A DNA stretch of 47,500 nt. Source: Neocallimastix lanati (nom. inval.) (Eukaryota; Neocallimastigomycota; Neocallimastigomycetes; Neocallimastigales; Neocallimastigaceae). The notes under the pieces are model-generated. The model was not told the DNA's origin. It did no database searches and saw only the letters and a list, made by a program, of their open reading frames with translations. Position numbers and translations under genes: made by a program. How positions within the stretch are numbered: the stretch's first letter is position 1; each line of letters begins with the position of its first letter. The stretch is from positions 1,432,501 through 1,480,000 of the forward strand of contig JACVTC010000006.1 of the NCBI GenBank assembly GCA_016946835.1. Direction: 5' to 3'. Below, piece after piece: positions 13,404 through 27,407 of this stretch.

Positions 13404-14683
13404 AAATTTCGAAATGATCAATTAAATTAAATTAAATTAAATATAATTAAATTAAATATAATAATTAAAATTAAAATTAAAATTAAAATTATTAATAAAA
13501 TATAATTTATAATTAAAGTAAACTTTATTTATTATAAAAAGTATATTTTCTAATAAAATTGAAAATCATAAAAAAAAATAAAAAAAAAAAAAGAGAAAAA
13601 ACCAAAATCTACAAACTAAAATCTACAAACTAAAAAACTAAAAAACTAAAATAAAAAACTAATATATAATATATTATATATTTTATTATATTATATTATA
13701 TATTAAATTATATTGCATTAATAATTTCAAAAAATCATAAATTATATTTCTAAAAAATTATATATAAAATATTAAATATAATAATAATACATCAAAATAA
13801 TTAACAAACTATAGATATAATATATTTTAATAGTTTAGTATTTAATAGTTTAATAGTTATTATTTATTATTTATTATTTATTATTTATTATTTATTATTT
13901 ATTATTTATTATTTATTATTTATTATTTATTATTTATTATTTATTTATTTATTTATTTATTATTTATTATTTATTATTTATTATTATTTATTATTATTTA
14001 TTATATAAATTTATTTTTTTTTATTTTTTCTTTTTTTTTTTTCATTCGTCTTTTTATATATGCGTTCCTTTGATTTTTATGACTTTCACAATCCAATTCA
14101 ATCACAAAAAGATATCTTTCACAAAAAGCTAAATAAATAAATAATATTAATAAATAATAAATTTTTAATTAAGTGTAATATTTTATTATACTTTTTTATT
14201 TTTATTTTTTTTTTTTTTTACTGAAATTTAAATAATAAAAAACAAAATAATAATAATTTGTAATTCAATTTAAAATTTCACATTTCAAAAAATTTCTTTT
14301 TTTTTTTTTTTTCAGAAATCTATTTCTTTAATTATTCATACAATATAAATAATAATAATAATAATAGGAGAGAAAATTTAGAATATTATACTTAATTCAA
14401 AAAATATTTAAATATCCATTAAATCTATATAATAATTTACATCAATATAATTATTGTTCTTTTATTATCAAAATACTTATTAATAAAAAATAAAAAATAA
14501 AAAAAAAATGCAATAAAATGCAATAAAATAAAAGATTAAAAACTTCAAATCAATTAATTATTTTATAATTTAATATTACTATTCTTTAAAATATATAATA
14601 ATTAGCACTTTCATTTTATATATATATATATATATATATTGGTAAGTTAGATATTCATTTATATAAATCATTAATATTTAATA

Positions 14684-14717
<34 letters not shown>

Positions 14718-15070
14718 CAATAAATAGTATATAAATGTATTTATACAAACAAACATGAAAAATTACAAATAATATTTATATATATTTAAATAAATAAAGT
14801 AATCACTAATAGAAATTATAATATATGAATAATTCAAATAATCTCAATAAATAAGTAAACAATTTTAATGATATTTTTATTATTTTAATTAAGAAATTTA
14901 ATATAATTTATTATTTGATAATAATAAAAATTTCATAAATGAAGATTAATAGATAGTAAAAAAGGATTAAATAACAACTCAATAATAATTCTTAAAAAAA
15001 AAAAAAACATATATAAATGGTTTAATAAGTAATAATAAAGTATAAAATAAATTTCAAAAATAAATTTCAG

Positions 15071-15144
<74 letters not shown>

Positions 15145-15325
15145 ATAAAAAAAGAATAAAAACTAAAAATAAAAAAAAAAAATAAAAAACAAGTAATAAT
15201 AATACTATATGTATACTATATAATTATTTATTTATATTTTTTTCAATAAATTTATATTAATATATTAATACAAATAGTATAAAACATAAATAAATAAATA
15301 AATAAAAATATAAATATCAGCATAT
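12874..15325. other. A/T-rich intergenic region between RPA1 and MFS gene
   Basis: Holds a heptamer satellite block at 13859-14003, ATTAA-type repeats at 13420-13490 and several poly-T or poly-A tracts. The longest is an uninterrupted run of about 72 A at 15071-15142, roughly 180 bp upstream of the transporter start. No coding-like frame is seen. Confidence 0.6.
13859..14003. repeat. Heptamer satellite (TTATTTA)n, block A
   Basis: A perfect 7-bp periodicity of TTATTTA on the plus strand, interrupted once by a short (TTTA)n stretch near 13940-13960. Same unit and orientation as the larger blocks downstream. Confidence 0.9.
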
Positions 15326-16836
15326 ATGTCACTCTATGAAGTACCAATCAATGATGATACTGAAGTTTTTCTTCATAATGAAAATGAAGAGGAAGATATA
15401 ACAGTAATAAAAGAAAAAGTAAGAAAACCTTTTCCAAAACTTCAAGTATTTTTAGCTTTATTATGTGTCTTACCGGAAGCCTTTGCTGACTCTTTAACCG
15501 TTCCATATATTTATAATATGGTTAAAGAATTTGGTGTAGCAGAAAAAGAAGAAGATATTGGTTTTTATGTCGGTTTATTAGGATCAGCGTTTTATTTATC
15601 ATTATGTATTACTAACATTTTTTGGGGACATTTATCCGATAAATTTGGTCGTAAACCTATTCTATTATGTAATATCGTTGGTACTTGTATTGGAACTATA
15701 GTATTTGGTAGTAGTCAAACATTTCATGTTGCATTGTTAGGTCGTTTTATTGCCGGTTCATGTTCAGCAAATGGTACAGTTGCTAAAGGAATGTTAGGTG
15801 ATGTAATTGATGAAAGTCAAAGGTATTATAGATATAATGGTTCACTTTTAAATTTTTATAATATAAAATAATTTTACAGATATATTAATATTTAATAGCA
15901 TATGTAAATGCATATAATAAAAAAAAAATTTTTTTTATTAATTTATATATATATATATATTTATTCATTTACAGAACTATTGGCTATTCATTCTATGGTG
16001 TAACTTGGGGATTAGCCTCAATGGTATATTATTATATCTTTCATATATATATAATAATAATAATAATAATTAAATAATTAATTTAATTATACAAGAATAT
16101 GATAAAAAATAATTGATATTCTAACATTTACATAAATATTATATATATATATATATATTCTTTTATTATGCTTTTATATTAATATTTATGCATATTTTTT
16201 TATTTATTTTACTTATATATATACTTATATTCTTTTATTATACTTTTATATACACATATTATTTTATTATACTTTTATATATATGTACATATATTCTTAT
16301 ATTTTAATTCAATGTCACATATTCAAAAATAATTAAAAAAAAAAAATAAAGATTGGTCCATTAATAGGTGGTGCACTCGCAAATCCTTCTTCAAAGTATA
16401 CTATTTTTAATTATGATTTTTGGATAAAATATAACTATTTACTTCCATCAATATTTGTTATGACTCTCGGTGTTATTTCATTTTTTGTATCTTTACGTTA
16501 TTTGAATGAACCAGCAATGGAACAAAATTATAATATGTTAGAAGATGAATATATTAATTTAGATGAAACCAATATGAATAATGATAAAAATGATTTAAAT
16601 GAGACTTCCATAACTCTTAATAATACTAATAGTAATAACAATAGAAATGATACTATTTCTAGTAGCATGATAACAGATTCATTATCATCAAAAAAAGATC
16701 TTCCATTCTTCGAATCCATAAAACTTATCTTTTCAAAATCTTCATGGATTGCTATTGTTTGTTATTGTCTGTTATCTTTAGCAACTATGTTATTCTTTAC
16801 TGTAAGATTCAAAAAAAAAAAAAAAAAAAAAAAAAA

Positions 16837-16873
<37 letters not shown>

Positions 16874-17784
16874 TTAAATAAAATTTAAAAGTTAAAAAAT
16901 TAAAAAATTACAATTAACATATCAAATAATAATAATAAAAATAATTAAATTAAAAAAATTAAAAAATAACATTTTAAATTAAATGTATAAATATGTATAT
17001 AATATAAAAAAAAAAAAAAAAGGTATTTCCATTATGGGCTGCTACCTCAATTCCACTTGGTGGTTTAGGTTTTGATGAAAAATCAATTTCTTATGCTGCA
17101 CCAATTATGGGTATATCAAAAATTATTATTCAATTAGTAGTTTACCCACCAGTTGCGAAATTTTTGAGTTCAACCCAAGGTTATAGATTTGGTTTAGTTC
17201 TTTTAATGATATTCTCTATCTTTACACCACATATATCAAAATATGTTAACGAACCCAATACTTTATGGACATTATTAATTACTTTCCTTTCACTTTTCTC
17301 AGCTTCAGATGCCTTTGCTTATCTTTCCGTCATTATCATGATTACTGAAAGTGTTACTAGTGAACATTTAGGTTTTATGCATGGATTTTCAGGTAAATAT
17401 TAATAATAATAACAATAATAATAATAATAATAATAATAACAATAATAATAATAATAGCAGTAATAATAATAATAATAATAATCATAATAATAACAGTAAT
17501 AATAATAAATGATAAATGATAATAATATAGTTTTTAATTATAAAATTTTTAACTTTAAAATTATTATAAAATTTAAAATAAACTAAAATTAAATAAACAT
17601 CTAAAAAGGTATGTGTGTTTCTATTATGAGAATGATTGGTCCAACTTTAGCTGGAAGTATTTGGTCTTTCTCAATTAATAATTCATTTGGATATCCATTT
17701 AATGAACATTTAATTTTCATATTTATACTTTTCCTTTGTATTACTGGCTTCGGTGTTAGCTACATGGGATTTAAACCAAGATAA
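15326..17784 (+). CDS. Major facilitator superfamily transporter (DHA1/ZIFL-like)
   Basis: Five exons: 15326-15822, 15975-16023, 16352-16801, 17023-17392 and 17609-17784, giving 513 residues. This is a proton-coupled small-molecule transporter type with about 12 membrane helices. The N-terminal ~38 residues are acidic and cytosolic. TM1 carries LLCVLPEAFADSLTVPY, and the loop 2-3 signature GHLSDKFGRK (residues 101-110) is the classical MFS motif A. TM4/5 contains GRFIAGSCSANGTVAKGMLGD, and exon 3 opens with IGPLIGGALANP. The central cytosolic loop (about residues 233-300) is expanded and rich in Asn, Asp, Ser and Thr, ending just before helix 7. The C-terminal half ends GFGVSYMGFKPR. The closest groups I recognise are drug:H+ antiporter-1 and plant/fungal ZIF-like transporters; substrate (metal chelate, drug or organic acid) cannot be decided. 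The start is the first ATG, with only A/T-rich non-coding sequence upstream. Confidence 0.85.
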
Positions 17785-17806
17785 ATAAATTAAATAAATT
17801 AAAAAA

Positions 17807-17837
<31 letters not shown>

Positions 17838-18565
17838 TAAAATAAAAAATAAAAGGAATCGTATTATAGAAAAAAAAAAATGAAAGCAATATACATTATA
17901 AATCAATAAAATATAATAATAATAATCATATGTAATACCTATTATGTTTATATCTATAGATACATTATATGATATAAAATATATAAACTAATTCACTTTA
18001 CAATAAATTTTATTCAATGTATAGAGGTTAATAATATAAAAGTCTTTTATCCAAAAAAAAAAAAAAAAAAAAAAAAAAATTAAAGTGTATTTAAAAATTT
18101 TATGTAGAGTATATAATATATATATATTTATATATATATATAATTAATAATTTTTTTTTTTTTTTTTAATTCTATCTGATATTTATTATTTAATAATAAA
18201 AATATTTTAAACATTTAAAAAAAAAAAAAAGAAAAAATAATAATAAAATAAAATATTAAAAAATAATAATAATAATAATAAATAAATAAATTATAATCAT
18301 AATAATAATAAATAATATTAATTATTATAATAATATAATAATAATAAAAAATAATCATTATATAGTACATTTATAAAACAATAATAATAAAATAAAATAA
18401 AAATAAAAATAAATTAAATCTATTATATTATTAAATTTATTAATATGTAGAACTTGTAAATTATTGGTTCATTACTTATAAGTTTTTTTTTACATAAATC
18501 AAAGGATAAATTTATAATTAAAAAAAAAAAAAATTTGAAAAAAAATGATGGCAACTCATTCCAAT

Positions 18566-18645
18566 ATATAATAAATAATTAAATAATTAAATAATTAAAT
18601 AATTAAATAATAAATAATTGAATAATAAATAATTAAATAATAATA
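18566..18645. repeat. (AATAATTA)n-like short tandem repeat
   Basis: Repeated AATAATTA/AATTAAAT units on the plus strand, degenerate at the 3' end. Non-coding. Confidence 0.75.
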
Positions 18646-19376
18646 ATATATAAATTTAATTAATATTAATGGTTTTATCTATATTAAAAAAAAATATATT
18701 TTTTAAAAATGTTAATATTACATATATCTATAACAATAAATAACAAAAAAGAGATAATCACATGTTTAAATAAGAAAAAAATGTGATTATAATTTATGAT
18801 TAATTATAATAATATAAAGTTTTAAAACAAAACAAAAAAAAAATTTAAAACTAAATTTTGTCTTACTTTGATTATTATTAGTCAATTACATATAACGCGA
18901 ATTATAATATTTTTTTTATATAATAAATACAAAGTTAACAATTATTATAAATATATAAATATATATTTAATAATTCTTATAATTTATATTATAAATAAAA
19001 AAGATTAGATAGATAGATTCTATTTTATACTTTATATAATACTTTAATGAAAAAAAAATCCTTTTTTTTTTTTTAAAAAAAAGTGAATTTATAATAAATC
19101 CTATATTAAATTATTAGTTAGTTCTTTTGTTAATTCTTTAGTTAAATATTTAGTTGATTATTTATTTGATATATTTATATACTTGTATTTAATTATTTGC
19201 ATAAAATTAATAATTATTAATTATTAATTATTCTCTTTGAATATAAGTTAATGTATTAATGTAATATCTATCATCTTAAAACTATTATCTTTTTTTTTAA
19301 AAAAAAACTGTCATAATTGTTATCCTTATTAATCATTAAATTATAATTAATATTAAATTATATTAATAAATACTCT

Positions 19377-20190
19377 ATTATTTATTATTTATTCATTATT
19401 TATTATTTATTATTTATTATTTATTATTTATTATTTATTATTAATAAATACTCTTTCTATTATTATTTATTATTTATTATTTATTATTAATAAATACTCT
19501 TTCTATTATTATTTATTATTTATTATTTATTATTAATAAATACTCTTTCTATTATTATTTATTATTTATTATTTATTATTTATTATTTATTATTTATTAT
19601 TTATTATTTATTATTTATTATTTATTATTTATTATTTATTATTTATTATTTATTATTTATTATTTATTATTTATTATTTATTATTTATTATTTATTATTT
19701 ATTATTTATTATTTATTATTTATTATTTATTATTCAAATATTTATATTATTTAATTATTATTATTTATTAATAAATACTCTTCGTATTATTTTTATTATT
19801 TATTATTTATTATTTATTATTTATTATTTATTATTTATTATTTATTATTTATTATTTATTATTTATTATTTATTATTTATTATTTATTATTTATTATTTA
19901 TTATTTATTATTTATTATTTATTATTTATTATTTATTATTTATTATTTATTATTTATTATTTATTATTTATTATTTATTATTTATTATTTATTATTTATT
20001 ATTTATTATTTATTATTTATTATTTATTATTTATTATTTATTATTTATTATTTATTATTTATTATTTATTATTTATTATTTATTATTTATTATTAAATTA
20101 TTTATTATTCAATTATTTATTATTTATTATTTATTATTAAATTATTTATTAATTATTATTTATTATTTATTATTTATTATTAAATTATTT
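19377..20190. repeat. Heptamer satellite (TTATTTA)n, block B, with 46-bp higher-order units
   Basis: The largest satellite block, over 800 bp of TTATTTA heptamers. Within it, the spacer TAATAAATACTCTTT starts at 19442, 19488 and 19534, an exact 46-bp period over three units, and a variant recurs near 19768. The 3' edge (20095-20190) decays into ATTAAATTATTTATTA variants. Confidence 0.92.
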
Positions 20191-21087
20191 ATTATTATTT
20201 TTTGTTTTTTATTAATTATTCATAATTCATAATTCATAATGTATAATTCATTTATTCATAATTTATTATGAATGTTAGTTATAAAATATTAGGAATTAAG
20301 ATTCAAAGACTTTTCATATAAATGCTAATACATTTGAATAATTTATTTAATATATTGGGTAATAATTTTATTTTTATTTTTAAAATTTCATTTTAAAATT
20401 TTTTTATAGAAATAATATTTATTTATATATATTTAAATGGATTTAAAAATAATTTATATATATTACAGTAATATATTGCCATATTTATAATAAATATGAA
20501 TATACTTTATTCATAATCCTATAATATACTTTTGATTAAATCATTTCCAATTAATGATAATAAAAAAAATTTTCATCAAATATATAATTTCATATAATAT
20601 TGATATACGACATAATTTATTCACATTTAAAGGTATTTTGTAATCCATAATATTATTAATAGAATTATTGTTATTATTTTTATTATAAATATTATTATAA
20701 ATATTATAAATTATTATTATTATTATTATAATTAATAATAAACTAAGAATAATAATAATTAAAAAAAAAAAATTTTTTTTATTAATAATTAATAATTATT
20801 ATGTTATAATAAAATCATTATTATTTATTATTATTTTATTTTATTATTTTTTTTTAAATCCTTTTGAATTTTGTTAAAAACAAATTGTTCATTTTCTTTT
20901 TTTTTTTTTTTTAAAAAAAAAGTAATAGAAGGAAATATAACGTAAATTTTAAGAACTAATAATAATAATATAATAAATTTAAATATTTTTAAAATTAAAT
21001 TAAAAAAATAAAATAAAATATCAAAATGATTATATTCAAATATAAGAATAAATAAAAGATGGAAATTAAATTATATATATGAAAACT

Positions 21088-21135
<48 letters not shown>

Positions 21136-22335
21136 ATAATCTATCAATAATTTATATTACTACAATTAATATTGTAATATAATATTTATAGGAGAATGAA
21201 TATAATAATTAATTATTTTATTTTATTCAATAAATCAAAGATAATAACATGTTAAAATTCTTTTATATATATATATATATAAACCTAAAAAATATTATAT
21301 TAAAAAATAAAAATAAAAAATTTCTATTATATTTATTTTTGATTTATATATTATTGTTAATAATAGATACTGTTTATCATCATAAAATATAACTTTAATT
21401 TAAATATTTTATAAATTATAAATACAAGTAATTAATAAATAAATGTTTTATAATTTTGCCAATTCTACATATAAATATTATTGATTGAATACAAAATTTG
21501 ATTCCAATTTAAAAACAAAGCAATTAAAAAGAAAGGAAAAAAGAAATATCATTTATTATTAATTGGCACTATCATATTACTAACATATTTTTATATTTTT
21601 TTTTTTTTTTGTATAAAATTATAATATAAAAATAATATTTAAAACTTTATTAATTTAAAATAAATATTCTATAATAACAAAGAAAAATCAATTGAAATGA
21701 ACTACATAATAATAAATTTATAGAACTTTTCAATACATATTAAAAAATATATAAAATAATAATTAGATAAATGTATATAATAAAAAAATAAAAGAAAAAA
21801 AAAAAGGATGATTGCTTCAAAATTGTCATTACCATAAAAAAAAAAAAAAAAAAAAAAAAAGCATAAAAATCTCAAAATAAAAATAAGATAATCAAAATAA
21901 ATAAATAAATATATAAAAAATATTAATTGATAGAACAAATATATATATATATTTTAATAATAAATAATAAAATAATTTTTAATTAATTTAATAAGCAAAT
22001 GAAAAAGAAATAATAATAATAAAAAGAATAATATATATTAATATTGTTTTATTTTATCAAATACATTAAAGAGGAATATATATATAATTTAAAACTATAT
22101 AAAAACAAAAATGAAATCAAAATCTAATATTATAAATATATATTTATTATTATACTAATTAATTTATTTTATTATTATACATTTATACATATTATATTTA
22201 TATCATAAATAAAATATTTTATATTATCAAAATATATAATTATATATACTATAAATGAATAATAAATAAATAAATAAAAGTAAAGTTTAATAAGGATATT
22301 TTTAAGAAGAAAATATATCAGAGATAAAAGAAAAC

Positions 22336-23140
22336 ATGTCCAACGAAATTCAGGATAATGGATGGAGATTTGCCCAATGTTTCGGTGAAAAGGGTGATCT
22401 TGAAGAAATTAATGAAGGTAAAAATATTTATAGATAAGATATGATCTTAAAATAATAAATAAATTATATGTAACAAATTAAATATAAATAAAAAAAAAGT
22501 GAAGAAAAAGAAAAATGATAATAAAAATTATATGACAAACGATTAATTTTAATAATGAAAATAATGTATCATCCATTTGTATAAATGTGTACAATCCATT
22601 TCTAACATCAAAACTATAATTTATAAAAATTTAAATTTTTATTTTTTAAAAAAAAATACATCTGTAACTAATATTTGATACATAAATAATATGTACTTCC
22701 ATATTTATGTATATAATTAATAGAATAATTATATATGTTACTCTATTTTATAAAGTATAATTAAATATATTTTATAATTAAATATAATTAAATGTTGTTA
22801 TCTATAAATAAAATAAAATTTATTTTTTTTTTTTTTTTAAAAAAGAATGAATATTTTAATATCATTATTATTAATATAGTACTATTCAAGAAAAAAAGTT
22901 ATTATAGAAATAAGAGATAAAGATGATAAAAAATATATATTTTATATAACATAATTAAAATAATAATTAATATGATGATATATAAATAATTTAATATAAT
23001 AAAAAAAAAAAAAGCCGATATTATTTCTGCCGTTGAATTCGATGAAACTGGTGATTATTTGGCTACTGGTGATAAGGGTGGTAGAGTTGTTTTATTCGAA
23101 AGAAACGACACTGTAAGAATTGGGAAAAAAATTATTATCA

Positions 23141-23184
<44 letters not shown>

Positions 23185-23246
23185 TTTATAAATTATTATT
23201 AATTGTATATTAATAACTATTAATTAATCATATGTCTCATTATTAT

Positions 23247-23285
<39 letters not shown>

Positions 23286-23631
23286 TTTTAATCAACATTA
23301 AAATATAAAAATATTATTAACATAAAATTATAATCTATTTCATATTAATATTAATATTAAAACTTTGATTTAATATAATAATTGAAAAAAAAATTAATAG
23401 AAAAAGAAATGTGAATACAAATTCTACACTGAATTTCAATCTCACGAACCAGAATTTGATTATTTAAAAAGTTTAGAAATTGAAGAAAAAATTAATAAAA
23501 TTCGTTGGTGTAAAAGACAAAACGCTGCCCACTTTTTATTATCTACAAATGGTAAATTATGTTATTAAATAAAAAATATTTAAATATATATATAATAAAA
23601 TAAAATAAGATAAAAATAAAATACAAATAAA

Positions 23632-23668
<37 letters not shown>

Positions 23669-24606
23669 TATTTTCATATATACATATATATATAATTTTC
23701 TGTATTATAATTATGATATTTATTGAAAATTTTATATAAATATAAATTTCCTATTTTTATATTATCATGCTCAAATATATATATTTTATATTATTTTTTT
23801 ATTCGATTTATTGTTTTATTATATTCATATTATTTTACATAATTTAATTTTTGTCATTGAAAATATAAATATTTTTATTACAAATATTTTATATCAAAAG
23901 ATAAAACTATTAAGTTATGGAAAGTTTTTGAAAAATCAATTAAAGTTGTATCCGAAAATAATTTATCCGATGGAATGCAAAAACCAACTTCTTTCACAAG
24001 AGAAAGTTTAAAATTACCAACTTTAATTCATCATGATACTATTATTACTGCTGTTCCAAAAAAGATATACCAAAATGCACACACATACCACATTAATTCA
24101 ATATCTGTTAACTCAGATGGTGAAAGTTATCTTTCTGCCGATGATTTAAGAATTAACTTATGGAACTTGGAAATTTCAAACCAAAGTTTCAGTATCCTTT
24201 TTATATATAAATATATATATATTAATTAATAATATATTTTATTTTTAATTTTAATTTTAAGTCATACAACAATAAAAAAAAAAAAAAAATAAAAGTTATT
24301 ATTCCTTAATAAATTTCTTTTGTTTTTATATTATTATTATTGTTATTGTTATTATAAATTTATTATTTTTATATTAATTATTGATTAATTAAAGATATTT
24401 TGGATATTAAGCCAGTAAATATGGAAGAACTTACTGAAGTTATTACAGCTGTAGAATTCCACCCAGAACATTGTAATACTTTCTTATATAGTAGTAGTAA
24501 AGGTACCATTAAGATTGGAGATATGAGAGCTGCTGCACTTTGTGATCAACATGCTAAAGGTATACAAAATAACAATAGCAGTTTATATTTAATTATTATT
24601 TCATTC

Positions 24607-24637
<31 letters not shown>

Positions 24638-25095
24638 TATTAATACGTCTATCTTATTCATCTTATATTATATAAATTTATATATATATTAATCAATAAA
24701 TATTAAATTCATTATTAAAAATATACTCTACTATATTTAATAAAATATAATAAATATGATAATACAATTTAATTACTAAATTAACCAAAAGTTTATGGTG
24801 AAGATGATGATAGTACTAATAAGACTTTCTTCTCAGAAATTATTTCATCCATTTCTGATGTTAAATTTAGTCCAAACGGTCGTCACATTATTTCAAGAGA
24901 TTATCTTACTTTAAAAATTTGGGATGTTAATATGGAATCAAAACCAGTTCAAACTATTTTAATTCATGATTTAAGAAACAAACTTTGTGATTTATATGAA
25001 AGTGATTCTATCTTTGATAAATTTGAATGTACTATGGATGGTACTGGACTGTATCCTTTTCTTAATATATATATAATTAATTATATTTTCCTTTG

Positions 25096-25152
<57 letters not shown>

Positions 25153-25277
25153 GTAAAAGTATATATTCATAATTCATTAATATTGATTATTAAACCTTAA
25201 CCAAATTTTTCTACAATTCTTTTTTATTTTATTTTATTTTATTTTTAATTGTATATAATTTTTTAAAAAAAAAAAAA

Positions 25278-25313
<36 letters not shown>

Positions 25314-25635
25314 TTTAATACTAATGCAAAATTTTAAATAAAACAGTAATATATTAAGTGGTTCATACAGTAATTACTTCCACGTATATAATCATGAAAC
25401 TGAAAATGATATAGTATTACAAGCCGATAAAAGTGTATTCCAAACTAAATATACTGGTTCAATGAAGAATAAGGGACTTGAATGCCAAGTTTCACCACAA
25501 AAACGTGAAGAATTATACTACAATATTAATTCTTTAGATTACAACAAGAAAATATTACAAGCTTCATGGCATCCAAAGGAAAACATTGTTGCACTTGCTG
25601 CCACTAACAATTTATTCTTATTCCAAAAAGTTTAA
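22336..25635 (+). CDS. CDC55: Protein phosphatase 2A regulatory subunit B (B55/PR55/Cdc55)
   Basis: Seven exons: 22336-22417, 23015-23112, 23401-23551, 23901-24191, 24395-24559, 24792-25050 and 25347-25635, giving 444 residues against ~447 in animals. It is the WD40-propeller targeting subunit of the PP2A heterotrimer, which selects substrates such as mitotic CDK targets in cytosol and nucleus. Recognised stretches in order are [32 protein letters not shown], the β-hairpin region [34 protein letters not shown], a central [83 protein letters not shown], and the C-terminal AWHPKENI-type [20 protein letters not shown]. All seven blades appear present. The first intron is long (597 nt). Nothing is missing relative to the family. 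Regulation is not visible in the flank. Confidence 0.97.
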
Positions 25636-26490
25636 AATTAATTTTTACTAACGCTAATATATAATATAAATCAAAAACAAAAATTTTTTTTTTTTTTTTA
25701 AAGAATTAAACTTTAAATAAAAAAAAAAATAATAAAAAAAAAAAAAAGAAAAGAAAAATAATGAATATAATAAAATAAAGTATTAAAAAAGATAAAAAAA
25801 ATTATAATAAAAAATAAAATAATAATTAAAATATATATATATAATTGAAAATTTTTTAAAATATTAACAAAAAAAAAAAAAAATTGACAAAATCTTTTTA
25901 AATTAATGTTTTTTTTTTTTTTTTTTATTTAAAAAAAAAAAAAAATTAAAACAAAAAATAAAAATAAATAATAATAATAAAAAAAAATTGAAAAAAAATA
26001 AAAAAAAAAAAAATAAAACAATAGAAAAATAAAAAAAAAAAAATTATTTTTTTTTTTATTTTTTTTTATTTTTTTTTTTTTATTTTTTTTCTTTTTTTTT
26101 TTTTTTTTATTTATTTTTTATAAATATATAATTCTTAGAATAACTTATATATAAATTTTTTTTTTCTTTATATAATAAAATAAAAAAAAATTAAAATAAA
26201 AAAAATTTAAATAAAAAAATAAAAAAAATTCTTTTTTATATATAATTAAAAATATATATTAAAAAAAAAAAAAAATATTTAAAATAAAAAATATATATAT
26301 AAATATAAATTGTAATATATAATTTTATAAAAATATAAAATATATATATAATACATAAACTATTAAATATTTAGTATAAAATATATTTATATATATAAAT
26401 AATAGTCATAGATCAAAAAATAGAATGTAATAAAATAAAATATTAATCAAAAAAAAAAAAAGTTGTTATTACTATATTTCTTTTTAAAAA

Positions 26491-26567
<77 letters not shown>

Positions 26568-26700
26568 TTATATATTTATATCAAGTTTGTTTATATCTAA
26601 TACTACAAAAGAATTTATATTTATTGATGACATATAATGTATATTATCTCCTAAAAACATTTTATTCATTTTATTCATTTTATTCATTTTATATTACTAT
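25636..26700. other. Homopolymer-dominated intergenic region
   Basis: Alternating poly-A and poly-T runs, including a run of about 46 A at 26493-26538 followed by (TA)n. No frame of coding-like composition. Confidence 0.6.
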
Positions 26701-26718
26701 TATCTTTTTATTAAATTA

Positions 26719-27042
26719 GCCAATGATATAATGATATGGACTGTTTTTCCTGGTCCATTGAGAGTTGAAGGAAAAAGGAATGGCCTTATATCAAGTGTGT
26801 ACTAATTAACCAGTTTTCTATAATTATGATGATAATCGATGGTTAACTTTTTCTTAAGTGGCTTCTTCTAGTACGTACGAAAAGAGAGAAATTTTTGGAA
26901 TATACGATGACAATATAGATGGTGAACCTGATCTTTTTTGTCGTTTTAAACTTGGATATGTTAGTAACATTGGAGTTGTATCATTAATAATATCAGTTAG
27001 TTTCTACATATTATCAATGTAATGAATCTATTGTATTTTTTT

Positions 27043-27089
<47 letters not shown>

Positions 27090-27375
27090 AGTATTATTTT
27101 ATTAAATGAATTTTTCTATAGTATTATTTAAAACTCATGTAGCTCTTTGTAAAGATGGAAATTGTAGGAGATTGATTTACTACAAAAACTTGTGTTTTAA
27201 GATTTTATTTAACGGATGGGATTCTTTATATATATATATATAGCCTTTCACTACTAACATTATATTTTCCTTTTCATTTTAGTTTTTATATGATTATTTT
27301 ACAGAAAATTATTATATTAATCAGAGCTTTATTAATTGAAATAAAAGAAATAAAAAATTCAATATTCAAAATATG

Positions 27376-27407
<32 letters not shown>

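Larger units (their letters stand above)
17785..22335. other. Large A/T-rich intergenic region, mostly repeats
   Basis: About 4.5 kb with no supported gene. It contains TAATTAAA-type repeats at 18566-18645, the largest heptamer satellite (19377-20190), and scattered homopolymers. Frames here (for example the minus-strand 21702-21938 stretch) encode only Phe/Leu/Ile/Tyr-rich products of A/T DNA. The final ~200 bp should include the B55 gene promoter. Confidence 0.6.
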
